This document shows positions 1 through 7,502 of a DNA stretch of 9,439 nucleotides, piece after piece. Under the pieces are notes generated by a model, which was not told where the DNA came from, made no database searches, and worked only from the letters and a program-made list of their open reading frames with translations. Positions within the stretch are counted from its first letter, which is position 1. Every line of letters begins with the position of its first letter. Source of the stretch: JBHJHK01 sp050330975 (GTDB lineage: Bacteria; Pseudomonadota; Gammaproteobacteria; Competibacterales; Competibacteraceae); contig JBHJHK010000470.1 of assembly GCA_050330975.1 (NCBI GenBank), forward strand, positions 1 through 9,439, given 5' to 3'. The position numbers and the translations under genes are program-made.

Positions 1-1
1 G

Positions 2-1267
2 CGGTTTGGTGGCGTGGAGATCTACCGCCGCATCTATAAGGTGGAAGCGATAGACGACAAGACCTTCACCGTGTTTGTCGACCGCCTCACGTTTGACTAC
101 AACGCCCTGCCGTTGCAACTGTTGCCCGCCCACCTGGAAAAGCCCATTTTCGACGAAGACCCGGCCAACTACCACCAGCGCAACGGCTACGGCACCAACC
201 CCACCCAGCCCGGCCTCTACCACGGCCCCTATCGCCTGGCCGAAGTGGAACGGGGCAGCCAGTTGACCTTTGTCCCCAACGACCACTGGGGGGGACAGCC
301 TCCCCAGTTTAGCCAAATCACCATCAAGACCATCCCCAACACCGCCGCCCTGGAGGCCAACCTCCTCTCTGGAGAGTTGGATCTCATCGCCGGCGAGGCG
401 GGGATTACCATCGACCAGGCGCTGGCCTTTGAGCGCCGCCACGGCGATCGCTACCAAGTACTGTTCAAGCCGGGGTTGGTCTACGAGCACCTGGACGTCA
501 TGCTCGACAACCCCATACTGGCCGATGTGCGGGTGCGCCGGGCGTTGCTCCACGGCGTCGACCGCCAGGCCATCAACCAACAGCTGTTCGGCGGCCGTCA
601 GCCGGTGGCCCACACCAACGTCAATCCCTTGGACTGGGTCTACACCGATCGAATTCCTCAGTACGACTACGACCCCAACAAAGCCAAGGCCTTGCTCGAA
701 GAAGCCGGTTGGCGCCTCCGGGGGAGCTTTCGCTTCAACGACGCCGGGGAGAAGCTCGCCTTTGACATCATGACCACCAGCGGCAACCGCAGCCGGGAAT
801 TGGTGCAGCAGGTCCTCCAGACCCAGTGGCGCCAACTGGGCATCGATGCCCGGATCAACAACCAGGCGGCCCGGGTGTTCTTCGGTCAAACCCTCGACCG
901 ACGCCAATTCCGTGGCCTGGCGATGTTCGCCTGGATCTCGTCCCCCGAGAGTGTACCCCGCACCACCCTCCACTCGGCAGAGATCCCCGGGGAAGCCAAC
1001 AGCTGGCGGGGCCAGAACTACCCGGGCTACCGCAATCCCGAGATGGACGCCCTCATCGACGCCATCGAAAAGGAATTGGATCGCGGGCGGCGCAAGGCGT
1101 TGTGGGCCGAACTCCAAACCCTCTACGCCCGGGATTTGCCGGCGCTGCCGCTGTTTTTTCGCGCCGACGCCCACGTTTTACCCCGCCGTCTGGAGGGCCT
1201 AGAACCCACGGGCCACCAGTACCCCACCACCTTGTGGGTGGAGGACTGGCGACTGATGGAGCCGTAA
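2..1267 (+). CDS. ABC transporter substrate-binding protein, SBP_bac_5 (oligopeptide/dipeptide) family, 5'-truncated
   Basis: This is the C-terminal part (421 visible residues) of a periplasmic solute-binding protein of the DppA/OppA type, which captures peptides or similar solutes for an ABC importer. The frame is open from base 2, so the N-terminus with its export signal lies outside the window. The GTG at 14 is an internal codon, not a start. Family signatures include HGPYRL early in the visible part, a charged W-G segment, a conserved region with VRRALLHGVDR around visible residues 177-187, and YDPNKAKALLEEAGW near 220-235. The end has the usual LPLFF and final tryptophan-containing segment. 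Full-length members are about 500-600 residues, so roughly the first quarter is missing. Two permease genes follow downstream but are separated by an opposite-strand regulator gene. The family is clear; the substrate cannot be read from the sequence. Confidence 0.93.
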   Translation, partial: RFGGVEIYRRIYKVEAIDDKTFTVFVDRLTFDYNALPLQLLPAHLEKPIFDEDPANYHQRNGYGTNPTQPGLYHGPYRLAEVERGSQLTFVPNDHWGGQPPQFSQITIKTIPNTAALEANLLSGELDLIAGEAGITIDQALAFERRHGDRYQVLFKPGLVYEHLDVMLDNPILADVRVRRALLHGVDRQAINQQLFGGRQPVAHTNVNPLDWVYTDRIPQYDYDPNKAKALLEEAGWRLRGSFRFNDAGEKLAFDIMTTSGNRSRELVQQVLQTQWRQLGIDARINNQAARVFFGQTLDRRQFRGLAMFAWISSPESVPRTTLHSAEIPGEANSWRGQNYPGYRNPEMDALIDAIEKELDRGRRKALWAELQTLYARDLPALPLFFRADAHVLPRRLEGLEPTGHQYPTTLWVEDWRLMEP

Positions 1268-1268
1268 C

Positions 1269-1285
1269 TTCCCAGCGCCTGGGAA
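1269..1285. terminator. Perfect hairpin just after the binding-protein stop codon
   Basis: TTCCCAG and CTGGGAA form a perfect 7-bp stem around a CGC loop, starting two bases after the TAA stop. The genes on either side converge here, so a bidirectional stop would make sense. There is no T-rich tract after the stem on either strand, so it is not a textbook intrinsic terminator. It may instead protect mRNA 3' ends. Confidence 0.4.
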
Positions 1286-1303
1286 CATCCCTTACTACTC
1301 TTT

Positions 1304-1317
1304 AGCCCTCCAGGGCT
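1304..1317. terminator. Second short hairpin in the convergent gap
   Basis: AGCCCT, CC and AGGGCT make a perfect inverted repeat about 20 bases after the first hairpin and before the convergent regulator's stop codon. On the plus strand it is preceded, not followed, by a short CTCTTT run. A transcript-ending role is inferred from position only. Confidence 0.3.
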
Positions 1318-1344
1318 CGCCACTGGGGGCCGTTTGCGGGAAAC

Positions 1345-1623
1345 TCACTCCATGCCAATGGCGAACATTTTCTCCAGATCGTGACGAGAAAACACTTGAA
1401 AGGCGATCATCGTCTCGGAGTCGACGATGCCCTCCACCCGCAACAGCTCGGCGGTGACCAACTCCGCCAGACGGCGATTGTCGGCCACCCGCAAAATGGC
1501 CACCAGGTCGAAGCGACCGGCAACGGAAAACACCTCGGAAACGCCGGCGAACTCCGCCAGACGCTCGGCCACGTCGTTGATGCGATGGCGATTGACCTTG
1601 AGCAGCAAAAGCGCGCTAACCAT
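1345..1623 (-). CDS. Stand-alone Lrp/AsnC ligand-binding (RAM) domain protein
   Basis: This 92-residue protein matches only the C-terminal effector-binding (RAM, AsnC_trans_reg) half of Lrp/AsnC regulators and has no helix-turn-helix. The alternation fits the beta-alpha-beta-beta-alpha-beta fold: a first strand at residues 3-10, GVSEVFSVAGRFDLVAIL at 27-44 with the conserved G-x-x-D turn, a helix at about 49-62, and an edge strand after the conserved SETM at 69-72. The open frame extends to 1728, but I start at the ATG at 1623 because the domain begins there and a GAGGGG ribosome-binding site lies about 10 bases upstream. Such one-domain proteins can bind amino acids or pair with full-length Lrp-type partners. 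It lies on the opposite strand between the binding-protein gene and its permeases, so a link to amino acid or peptide uptake is plausible but inferred. Confidence 0.85.
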   Translation of the reverse strand: MVSALLLLKVNRHRINDVAERLAEFAGVSEVFSVAGRFDLVAILRVADNRRLAELVTAELLRVEGIVDSETMIAFQVFSRHDLEKMFAIGME

Positions 1624-1655
1624 GGTGTAGACCCCTCGTGGAACGATCCAATGGT

Positions 1656-1692
1656 GGCCGGTAGCTTTGGGCGACCCCTCGCGCCACCGGCC
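1656..1692. promoter_or_regulatory. Inverted repeat in the divergent gap between regulator and permease genes
   Basis: GGCCGGT (1656-1662) and ACCGGCC (1686-1692) are a perfect 7-bp inverted repeat about 23 bases apart. An overlapping alternative pairing is GGTGGC with GCCACC. It lies in the 128-base divergent gap where both the RAM-domain gene and the permease gene would need promoters, so it could be an operator. I see no convincing -35/-10 pair, and the GC-rich sequence makes chance repeats likely. Confidence 0.2.
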
Positions 1693-1751
1693 CCGCGCCC
1701 CAGTGTAGCGCGAGTTTCCCTTCCCCATCTTCTGCCAAAGGCCGCTAGCCC

Positions 1752-2699
1752 ATGGTCAAGCTGCTAGTCGATCGCCTCGCCCAAGCCCTGTTGGTGCTGT
1801 TGATCATGTCGTTTGTCACCTACAGTCTATTGGGGCTGATGCCCGGTGATCCCATCGACGTGATGGTCAACGCCGACCCTCAATTGACCGAGGCCGACGC
1901 CGAGCGGCTCAAGGAACTCCACGGCCTAGATCAACCCGTTGTCGTCCGCTGGTACCACTGGTTGACGGGCACCCTCACGGGGGACTTGGGTTATTCGAGG
2001 CTCTACGGCAGCCCGGTGCTGGAGGTGTTGTTGCCGGCCCTGGGGAACACCCTCAAGCTGCTGGGGGCGAGCCTGTTGTTGTCCATGGTCATCGCCTTGC
2101 CCGCGGGGATTTACGCCGCCCTAAGGCCCTATTCGTGGCGGGACTATGCCATCAACCTGTGCGCCTTCGCCGGCATTTCCATTCCCGCCTTTTGGCTGTC
2201 CTTGATGTTGATCATCGTCTTTGCCGTCACTTTTCAAGTGTTGCCGGCGGGGGGCACGGGAGGGGATGACCTTTGGAGTGCACTGCGCCACATGGTGTTG
2301 CCGGTGGCGGCCCTCACCATCGCCAGTGTGGGCAGCCACACCCGCTTTGTCCGCGGGGCCATGTTGGAGGTGATGCGCCAGGATTTTATCCGCACTGCCC
2401 AGGCCAAGGGCATCAGCCAGTGGCGGGTGGTGGCCCACCATGCCCTGCGCAACGCCCTCATCCCCGTGACCACCTTGCTGGGGCTGGAGTTCGGCGCTTT
2501 GTTTTCCGGGGCCTTGATCACCGAGACCATCTTCGCCTGGCCCGGCATCGGCAAATTGATCTACGACTGTATCATGGGCAGCGACTACAATTTGGCCATG
2601 GTGGCGTTGATGCTGGCCACCTTTGTCACCCTGATGGGCAACTTGGCCGCTGATGTGGTCCACATGTGCATCGATCCGAGGATCCGCTATGGAGCCTGA
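1752..2699 (+). CDS. ABC transporter permease, DppB/OppB type
   Basis: This is a 315-residue inner-membrane permease, the usual length for the first permease of a peptide/nickel-type ABC importer. The N-terminus has a hydrophobic helix (about residues 9-29) ending in the conserved LMPGDP motif at 29-34. A periplasmic loop rich in Leu and Asp (LKELHGLDQP, 53-62) follows, then GDLGYS at 77-82. Further membrane segments lie around 100-122, 135-160, 180-196, 236-262 and 280-305. The cytoplasmic EAA loop that contacts the ATPase is at about 206-236 and includes DFIRTAQAKG and the trailing HALRNALIP. FAWPGIG at 261-267 is another family hallmark. The ATG at 1752 precedes the hydrophobic helix directly. 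It overlaps the next permease gene by 11 bases, indicating translational coupling. The two permeases together form the pore; the substrate is not determinable. Confidence 0.95.
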   Translation: MVKLLVDRLAQALLVLLIMSFVTYSLLGLMPGDPIDVMVNADPQLTEADAERLKELHGLDQPVVVRWYHWLTGTLTGDLGYSRLYGSPVLEVLLPALGNTLKLLGASLLLSMVIALPAGIYAALRPYSWRDYAINLCAFAGISIPAFWLSLMLIIVFAVTFQVLPAGGTGGDDLWSALRHMVLPVAALTIASVGSHTRFVRGAMLEVMRQDFIRTAQAKGISQWRVVAHHALRNALIPVTTLLGLEFGALFSGALITETIFAWPGIGKLIYDCIMGSDYNLAMVALMLATFVTLMGNLAADVVHMCIDPRIRYGA

Positions 2700-3741
2700 A
2701 CGCCCCCTCGACGTCGACCTCGAGGACCTCGACCCCCCCTTGGCCGCGGCGTTGGACCTCGACCCCGACCCTCCGGGCCCTGGAATCTCAGCCCCTGGCT
2801 TCAAACGCCGCGGCCCCCTGACTCGCTTTGGCCGGCGCTTTTTTGCCCATCGCCTGGCGGTGGTGGGGGCGATGGTCTTGGTGGTCTTGGCGGTCTTGGC
2901 CGTCGGGGCCCCCGTCATCGAGGTGCTGTGGGGTTTAGATGCCGAGGCCATGGATCTGTTCAAGCGCTATGCTCCCCCGTCGTGGGAGCACCCTTTGGGC
3001 ACTGACGCCCTGGGCCGCGCCTTGATGTTGCGCCTGCTCTACGGCGGCCAAGTTTCGTTGTTGGTGGGGATCATCGGCGCCTTGGCCGCCGCGGTCATCG
3101 GCACCCTGGTGGGCCTTGTAGCCGGCTATTGGGGGGGGCGTTGCGACGCGTTTTTGATGCGCTGCACCGACTGTTTTATCGCCTTGCCGCTGTTGCCGTT
3201 GCTCATCGTCTTGGCGGCGGTAGACCTATCCAAACTGGGTTTGCCCCCGCTCATCGCCGAGTCGGAGTACGCCAGTCTCTACCGCATCATCGCCATCGTT
3301 GCCCTGTTTGGCTGGACCACGGTGGCGCGCTTGGTGCGTTGTACCACCCTGAGCGTCCGGGAGCGGCCCTACGTCACAGCCGCCATCGCCGCCGGCGCCA
3401 GCCCCTGGCGGGTCGTGATGGTCCACGTCTTGCCCAATGTCACCTCCCCCATCATCATCGCCACCACTTTGTCTGTGGGGCATATCATTTTGCTGGAGTC
3501 GGTGCTGAGCTTCTTGGGATTGGGGATTCAACCGCCCTTGCCCAGCTGGGGCAATATGCTCTCCAACGCCCAGCAAGTGATATGGGAGGCGCCCATGACG
3601 GCGTTTTACCCGGGGATTTTGATCTTCATCACCGTGATGGCCTTCAATTTTCTGGGGGATGGTCTCCAAGATGCCCTGGATCCCCGGGCCAGCGAGGGCC
3701 GGGTGGCGGTGGATGGAGTGGCCACCTCGACTTGTGGTTAG
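2689..3741 (+). CDS. ABC transporter permease, DppC/OppC type
   Basis: This 350-residue protein is the second permease subunit of the importer. I start at the ATG at 2689, which overlaps the stop region of the first permease by 11 bases and has a GAGG about 8 bases upstream; an in-frame ATG at 2653 gives an implausible leader. Residues 1-45 are an unusual proline- and aspartate-rich cytoplasmic extension. The OppC N-terminal helix (about 54-80) follows, then HPLGTDALGR at 101-110, the family signature. Membrane segments lie near 121-146, 163-180, 198-215, 255-278 and 305-325. The EAA loop is at about 220-252 (RERPYVTAAIAAGAS then HVLPN), and LSFLGLGIQPPLPSWG at 273-288 is conserved. An eight-G run at 3131-3138 encodes the normal YWGGR, so the frame is trustworthy. 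No ATPase gene follows; the next gene is a CoA-transferase. Confidence 0.95.
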   Translation: MEPERPLDVDLEDLDPPLAAALDLDPDPPGPGISAPGFKRRGPLTRFGRRFFAHRLAVVGAMVLVVLAVLAVGAPVIEVLWGLDAEAMDLFKRYAPPSWEHPLGTDALGRALMLRLLYGGQVSLLVGIIGALAAAVIGTLVGLVAGYWGGRCDAFLMRCTDCFIALPLLPLLIVLAAVDLSKLGLPPLIAESEYASLYRIIAIVALFGWTTVARLVRCTTLSVRERPYVTAAIAAGASPWRVVMVHVLPNVTSPIIIATTLSVGHIILLESVLSFLGLGIQPPLPSWGNMLSNAQQVIWEAPMTAFYPGILIFITVMAFNFLGDGLQDALDPRASEGRVAVDGVATSTCG

Positions 3742-3827
3742 TTGGGCCTTACGGCGGTTGGCCCGTTGCAGTGATTCCGGGCACAACTGATCCAGCCTTT
3801 GTCCAGAGATTCTGCGGAGAGCAAGCG

Positions 3828-5804
3828 ATGCCCAGCCTTGACGATCACCCCTACAGTGCCCTTCCCCCCACCATTAACGCTCACCGCAACAAGGTCGTTA
3901 CCGCCACCCAGGCGGTTGAACTCATCTGCGATGGCGACACCCTGGCAACTGGGGGATTTGTCGGTATTGGCTTTGCCGAAGGTTTGGCCGTTGAGCTGGA
4001 AAAGCGCTTTCTCGACACTGGCCAACCGCGAGACTTGACCTTGGTCTATGCCGCAGGCCAGGGGGATGGCAAGGGTAAGGGGGTCGATCACTTGGGTCAC
4101 GAGGGGCTGCTCAAACGGGTCATTGGCGGCCACTGGGGGCTGGCGCCGCGACTGCAGAAGCTGGCCATGGACGACGCCATTGAGGCCTACAATCTCCCCC
4201 AGGGCTGCATTAGTCATCTGTTTCGCGATATCGCCGCCGGCAAGCCCGGCACCCTAACCCGCGTGGGCCTGGGCACCTTTGTGGATCCGCGCCTGAGCGG
4301 TGGCAGGATCAACCCCCGCACCACCCAAGACCTGGTGCAACTTTTTCCCATCGATGGTGAGGAGTATCTGTTTTACCGGGCCTTTCCCATCAATGTGGCC
4401 TTTTTGCGCGGCACCACCGCCGATCCCGACGGCAATATCACCATGGAGCGGGAGGCCTTGACCCTGGAGGCGCTGGCCATCGCCACTGCCACCCGCAACT
4501 CCGGTGGGATTGTGATGGTGCAGGTTGAGCGGTTGGCCGAGCGTGGCTCTCTCAACAGTCGCCAGGTGAAAATTCCCGGGGTAATGGTGGACGCGGTGGT
4601 GGTGGTGGAGTCGGATCTCCATTGGCAAACCTTTTCTACCCCTTATAACCCCGCCTACAGCGGCGAGTTGCGGGTTCCCATCAGTTCCATTGCCCCCCTT
4701 CCCTTGAGTGATCGCAAGGTCATCGCCCGCCGGGCCGCCCTGGAGCTCAAGGCCAACGCCGTGGTGAATCTCGGCATTGGCATGCCGGAGGGAATCGCCA
4801 ATGTGGCCAATGAAGAAGGCATCCTGGATTTTCTCACCCTCACGGCTGAGCCCGGTGTATTGGGGGGTCTTCCCGCCAGCGGGCTCGATTTTGGCGCCGC
4901 TGTCAACACCCAGGCGGTGATCGATCAGCCCTCCCAGTTTGATTTTTACGATGGGGGCGGTCTCGATATCGCTTTTTTGGGCCTGGCCCAAGCCGATCGC
5001 TTGGGCAATGTCAACGTCAGTAAATTTGGTACCCGCCTGGCGGGGGCCGGTGGTTTTATCAATATCAGCCAAAATGCCAAAAAACTGATCTTTGTCGGCA
5101 CCTTTGCCGCTAAAACGGAGTGCGATATCCGCGAAGGGCGGCTTTTCGTCTCGCGCGACGATAAAGCGGTGGTGAAATTTATCGAAGAAGTTGAGCATCG
5201 CACCTATAGCGGTCCGTTGGGGGCCGCCAAGGGGCAGCCCGTGCTTTATATCACTGAGCGCGGCGTCTTTAGCCTGACGCCCCAGGGCATTGAGCTGATC
5301 GAAATAGCGCCGGGTCTCGATCTCGAAGAGGATATCTTACGTCTAATGGCCTTTAGACCGTTGATTGCCAACCCGCTCAAGGTGATGGAGGCGCGTATTT
5401 TCACCCCCGATCCCATGGGGCTACAAGAGGACATTCTCAGGGTGCCCTTGAGTGCGCGCTTTCACTACCAGCTCGACGAAAACCTGTTTTTTATCAATTT
5501 TGAGGGTTTGGCGGTGCACACAACGGAGGAGGTCGAGGCCATCCGCCAGCAGGTCGAAGTGCAGCTCAAACCCATTGGCAGGCGGGTGAACACCATCGTC
5601 AACTACGACAATTTCACCATTGCTCCCCACTTGATGGAGGACTACGCGGCCATGGTGCGGGATCTGGTTGAGCGCTTTTACGCCAACGTTACCCGTTACA
5701 GTACCAACGCTTTTTTGCGAATGAAACTAGGCACCGCTTTGGAGCAGCAAAAGCTAGCGCCCCACCTCTACCAAACCCAGCGCCAGGCGCGGGATTTGCT
5801 CTGA
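3828..5804 (+). CDS. Family I acyl-CoA:acetate/3-ketoacid CoA-transferase (YdiF type) with C-terminal extension
   Basis: This cytoplasmic enzyme is predicted to move coenzyme A between short-chain acyl-CoAs and acetate or 3-ketoacids through a glutamyl-CoA intermediate. It fuses both halves of the family I fold. The N-terminal half (about 20-290) has GDTLATGGFVGIG at 36-48 and RGTTADPDGNIT at 194-205. The C-terminal half (about 295-525) has NLGIGMPEG at 314-322 and LTAEPGVLGG at 338-347, where Glu341 aligns with the catalytic Glu of E. coli YdiF and propionate CoA-transferase. SGLDFGAAVNTQAVIDQP (351-368) is also YdiF-like. E. coli YdiF is about 530 residues. This protein has about 130 more (about 530-658), with INFEGLAVHT and VNYDNF motifs, which I read as an extra domain of a longer subfamily. 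The ATG at 3828 has GGAG 8 bases upstream; the longer open frame from 3129 is a shadow of the permease. Exact substrates are unknown. Confidence 0.92.
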   Translation: MPSLDDHPYSALPPTINAHRNKVVTATQAVELICDGDTLATGGFVGIGFAEGLAVELEKRFLDTGQPRDLTLVYAAGQGDGKGKGVDHLGHEGLLKRVIGGHWGLAPRLQKLAMDDAIEAYNLPQGCISHLFRDIAAGKPGTLTRVGLGTFVDPRLSGGRINPRTTQDLVQLFPIDGEEYLFYRAFPINVAFLRGTTADPDGNITMEREALTLEALAIATATRNSGGIVMVQVERLAERGSLNSRQVKIPGVMVDAVVVVESDLHWQTFSTPYNPAYSGELRVPISSIAPLPLSDRKVIARRAALELKANAVVNLGIGMPEGIANVANEEGILDFLTLTAEPGVLGGLPASGLDFGAAVNTQAVIDQPSQFDFYDGGGLDIAFLGLAQADRLGNVNVSKFGTRLAGAGGFINISQNAKKLIFVGTFAAKTECDIREGRLFVSRDDKAVVKFIEEVEHRTYSGPLGAAKGQPVLYITERGVFSLTPQGIELIEIAPGLDLEEDILRLMAFRPLIANPLKVMEARIFTPDPMGLQEDILRVPLSARFHYQLDENLFFINFEGLAVHTTEEVEAIRQQVEVQLKPIGRRVNTIVNYDNFTIAPHLMEDYAAMVRDLVERFYANVTRYSTNAFLRMKLGTALEQQKLAPHLYQTQRQARDLL

Positions 5805-6108
5805 TTCCATAGATTGCCGGCGCCGAGGCTTCGATTGCTCCCTCGCCGATCTTTTGTAAAGATGCTAGAGAACAGTCGCAACCAGCGAGCAAGCCCTTGA
5901 TGGCAGTTTAAGGATGAATAGCTGATTCGTTAGGCTACTCTGCATTGTCCTGAGAGATTCCGGTTTGTCGAGTTAGCTGGTTGATCCTCCGAGCCTAACC
6001 TTGTGAGTGGCTAGCGGTGAGAGCTAGTCGATCCCTCCAGATCTTTGCTCCGAATCAAGTCTGTGATCGTTGCTGAGGTCTACTCACTTTTGCTGCAGCG
6101 GACGCTTC

Positions 6109-6171
6109 GGCTAACCCGATCTCTGCTAACGTTGGGGCAATCTCGGCGCGCCGCTGAGCTCTACGTTAGCC
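6109..6171 (+). other. Possible degenerate attC site upstream of the nitroreductase-like gene
   Basis: GGCTAAC (6109-6115) and GTTAGCC (6165-6171) are perfect inverted heptamers 63 bases end to end, a size within the attC range. GTTAGCC fits the R' consensus GTTRRRY at six of seven positions. Inside, GATCTCTGC after the left box can pair imperfectly (7 of 9) with GCTGAGCTC before the right box. A GC-rich CGGCG/CGCCG element sits in the middle. The spacers are shorter than usual and other pairings compete, such as GCTAACGT (6125-6132) with ACGTTAGC (6163-6170). This is a candidate only; the GTTAGCC end is the more reliable part because it sits where a cassette boundary should be. Confidence 0.35.
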
Positions 6172-6201
6172 GTCTCGCTGAGTCTGTATGTCCAGCTCGT
6201 T

Positions 6202-6207
6202 GAGGAG
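6202..6207 (+). promoter_or_regulatory. Ribosome-binding site deciding the nitroreductase-like start
   Basis: GAGGAG ends seven bases before the ATG at 6215, ideal spacing. It lies downstream of the alternative in-frame ATG at 6188, which would add nine residues before the Tat motif and has no such site. This fixes 6215 as the start. Confidence 0.8.
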
Positions 6208-6214
6208 ATTAAAG

Positions 6215-7405
6215 ATGAAACGTAGAACCTTTATCAAGAGTGCCGGGGTGCTCACGGTCTTGGTTGCCGGTGGTGGAGTGTGGCGTGCTTATGACCAAGG
6301 TGTTTTCAGTATTGGTCAGGGGCCGGCGTATGAGCCCTGGAAGAATTGGCGCGAGGATGCCAGTCAAGGGCCACTGGGGCTGGTCCGTGCGGCCATTCTC
6401 GCCGCCAACCCCCACAATACTCAGCCCTGGCTGTTTAAGGTGATGGAAGGGCGGATTGAATTGTACGCCGATACCATCCGGAATCTGGGCGCCTTCGATC
6501 CGTATCTAAGGGAAATGCATCTCGGTTTGGGCTGCGCCGTGGAGAATATGGCGCTGGCCGCCACTGCCAATGGATACGAGGCAGAAGTCACGTTATCGGA
6601 GGGCACCTTAGCTCCGATTCCAAGCACCCCTGAGCCGACACTCGTTGCGCGCATCGACTTGTCGCCAGGAAAGAAGGTGCGAAGCAGTCTCTATGAAGCC
6701 ATTCCACAGCGCCATACGAATCGTGGCGCATACAACCCCGACCGACCGTTGTCGCCTGAGGTTCTTAGCGAAATACGCCGGATAGCCGAGTACGACTCGA
6801 AAATCAACATATTTGTCTATACGGCGGAAGCAGACAAAGCGAAGTTTGGCGATGCTGTGACCAAAGCCACGGAAGCAATCATCGCGGATGCGACCATGGT
6901 TCATGACAGCGAAACATGGTTTCGGCACAGTTGGGCCGATATTCAGAAATTCCGCGACGGTCCGACACTTGATGCTGCTGGACTCTCTCCGCTAATCACA
7001 GCGATAGCCAAGATACTTCCTCCCCCATCGGCAGAAATGAACCACAGATATTGGCTTGATGCGACGAGAGACGTCCATGTTGCCACATCGCCGATGTTTG
7101 GCCTGCTTGCGGTGCATGACCTCTACGACCGGGCGCAAACCATGCGCGCTGGCCGTGTATGGCAGCGGATGCATCTATGGGCGACGAGCCAAGGTATTGC
7201 GATGCAACCTCTCAACCAGCCGGTGGAATTAGTCGACCGGGAGCGTGAGCTGAACAAGGAACCTCACGCCGCACAGGTGCTGGCCGATCTCACAGGTACT
7301 CTGGCATGGAAACCCACCTTTGCGTTCCGAGCGGGTTATCCAGAGAGGGAAGCGTTGACCAGCCCTCGGCGCCCCGTCGAGCAGGTGGTCGTTCAAGGGA
7401 GATAA
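6215..7405 (+). CDS. Tat-exported nitroreductase-fold protein, Acg-like family
   Basis: This 396-residue protein begins with a twin-arginine signal: KRRTFIKS (residues 2-9) followed by the hydrophobic stretch GVLTVLVAGGG (11-21). Export of a folded, probably flavin-binding protein is therefore expected. The body resembles the Acg-type nitroreductase-like family, in which two nitroreductase domains occur in one chain. Signatures are HNTQPW at 67-72, IELYAD at 81-86, a DPYLRE turn at 95-100, and RHTNRGAYN at 166-174. The second half has TSPMFGLLA at 291-299, a GRVWQRMHLWATSQGIAMQPLNQP segment (313-336, with one residue block typical of the family) and the closing SPRRPVEQVV at 383-392. The ATG at 6215 follows a strong GAGGAG site. 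The gene has lower GC than the genes to its left. Enzymatic activity is unproven; some Acg-like proteins bind FMN without classic nitroreductase activity. Confidence 0.88.
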   Translation: MKRRTFIKSAGVLTVLVAGGGVWRAYDQGVFSIGQGPAYEPWKNWREDASQGPLGLVRAAILAANPHNTQPWLFKVMEGRIELYADTIRNLGAFDPYLREMHLGLGCAVENMALAATANGYEAEVTLSEGTLAPIPSTPEPTLVARIDLSPGKKVRSSLYEAIPQRHTNRGAYNPDRPLSPEVLSEIRRIAEYDSKINIFVYTAEADKAKFGDAVTKATEAIIADATMVHDSETWFRHSWADIQKFRDGPTLDAAGLSPLITAIAKILPPPSAEMNHRYWLDATRDVHVATSPMFGLLAVHDLYDRAQTMRAGRVWQRMHLWATSQGIAMQPLNQPVELVDRERELNKEPHAAQVLADLTGTLAWKPTFAFRAGYPEREALTSPRRPVEQVVVQGR

Positions 7406-7502
7406 GGTGGGAAGCAACGTTTGAAAGGATGAGACGAATCGCCACGGCTAACCAAAGCACAAAAGCAGGTGTGTTCATAGAAGAAATTGTAAATATTTTC
7501 GC

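Larger units (their letters stand above)
5805..6214. other. Gene-poor stretch with integron-core-like heptamers
   Basis: No convincing coding frame is present in these 410 bases. A weak AT-rich hairpin (ATCTTT, TGT, AAAGAT; 5849-5863) follows the CoA-transferase gene and is not a strong terminator. From 5929 on, heptamers resembling integron core sites appear: GTTAGGC 5929-5935, GTTAGCT 5972-5978, GCCTAAC 5993-5999, GGCTAAC 6109-6115, TGCTAAC 6124-6130 and GTTAGCC 6165-6171. GTTAGGC/GCCTAAC and GGCTAAC/GTTAGCC are perfectly complementary pairs. A short CTAGC/GCTAG inverted repeat lies near 6010-6030. I read the stretch as the junction between core chromosome and cassette region. Confidence 0.45.

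Noticed and set aside
444..451. GCGATCGC octamer, the cyanobacterial HIP1 motif
   Set aside because: Only one copy was noticed; HIP1-rich genomes would show many in this length.
1381..1767. 128-residue plus-strand ORF
   Set aside because: Lies opposite the RAM-domain gene and its translation has no family resemblance.
2121..2963. 280-residue minus-strand ORF
   Set aside because: Antisense to both permease genes, with a low-complexity His/Gly/Gln-rich translation typical of shadows in GC-rich coding DNA.
3131..3138. Run of eight G as a possible frameshift or phase-variation tract
   Set aside because: It encodes the family-typical YWGGR of the permease and the frame is intact on both sides; it sits mid-gene in a conserved region.
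3129..3827. Long open frame ahead of the CoA-transferase ATG
   Set aside because: It is the out-of-frame shadow of the second permease. The CoA-transferase has a good ribosome-binding site and a family-typical start at 3828.
4254..5198. 314-residue minus-strand ORF
   Set aside because: Antisense to the well-supported CoA-transferase, with repetitive Gly/His-rich sequence and no recognisable domain.
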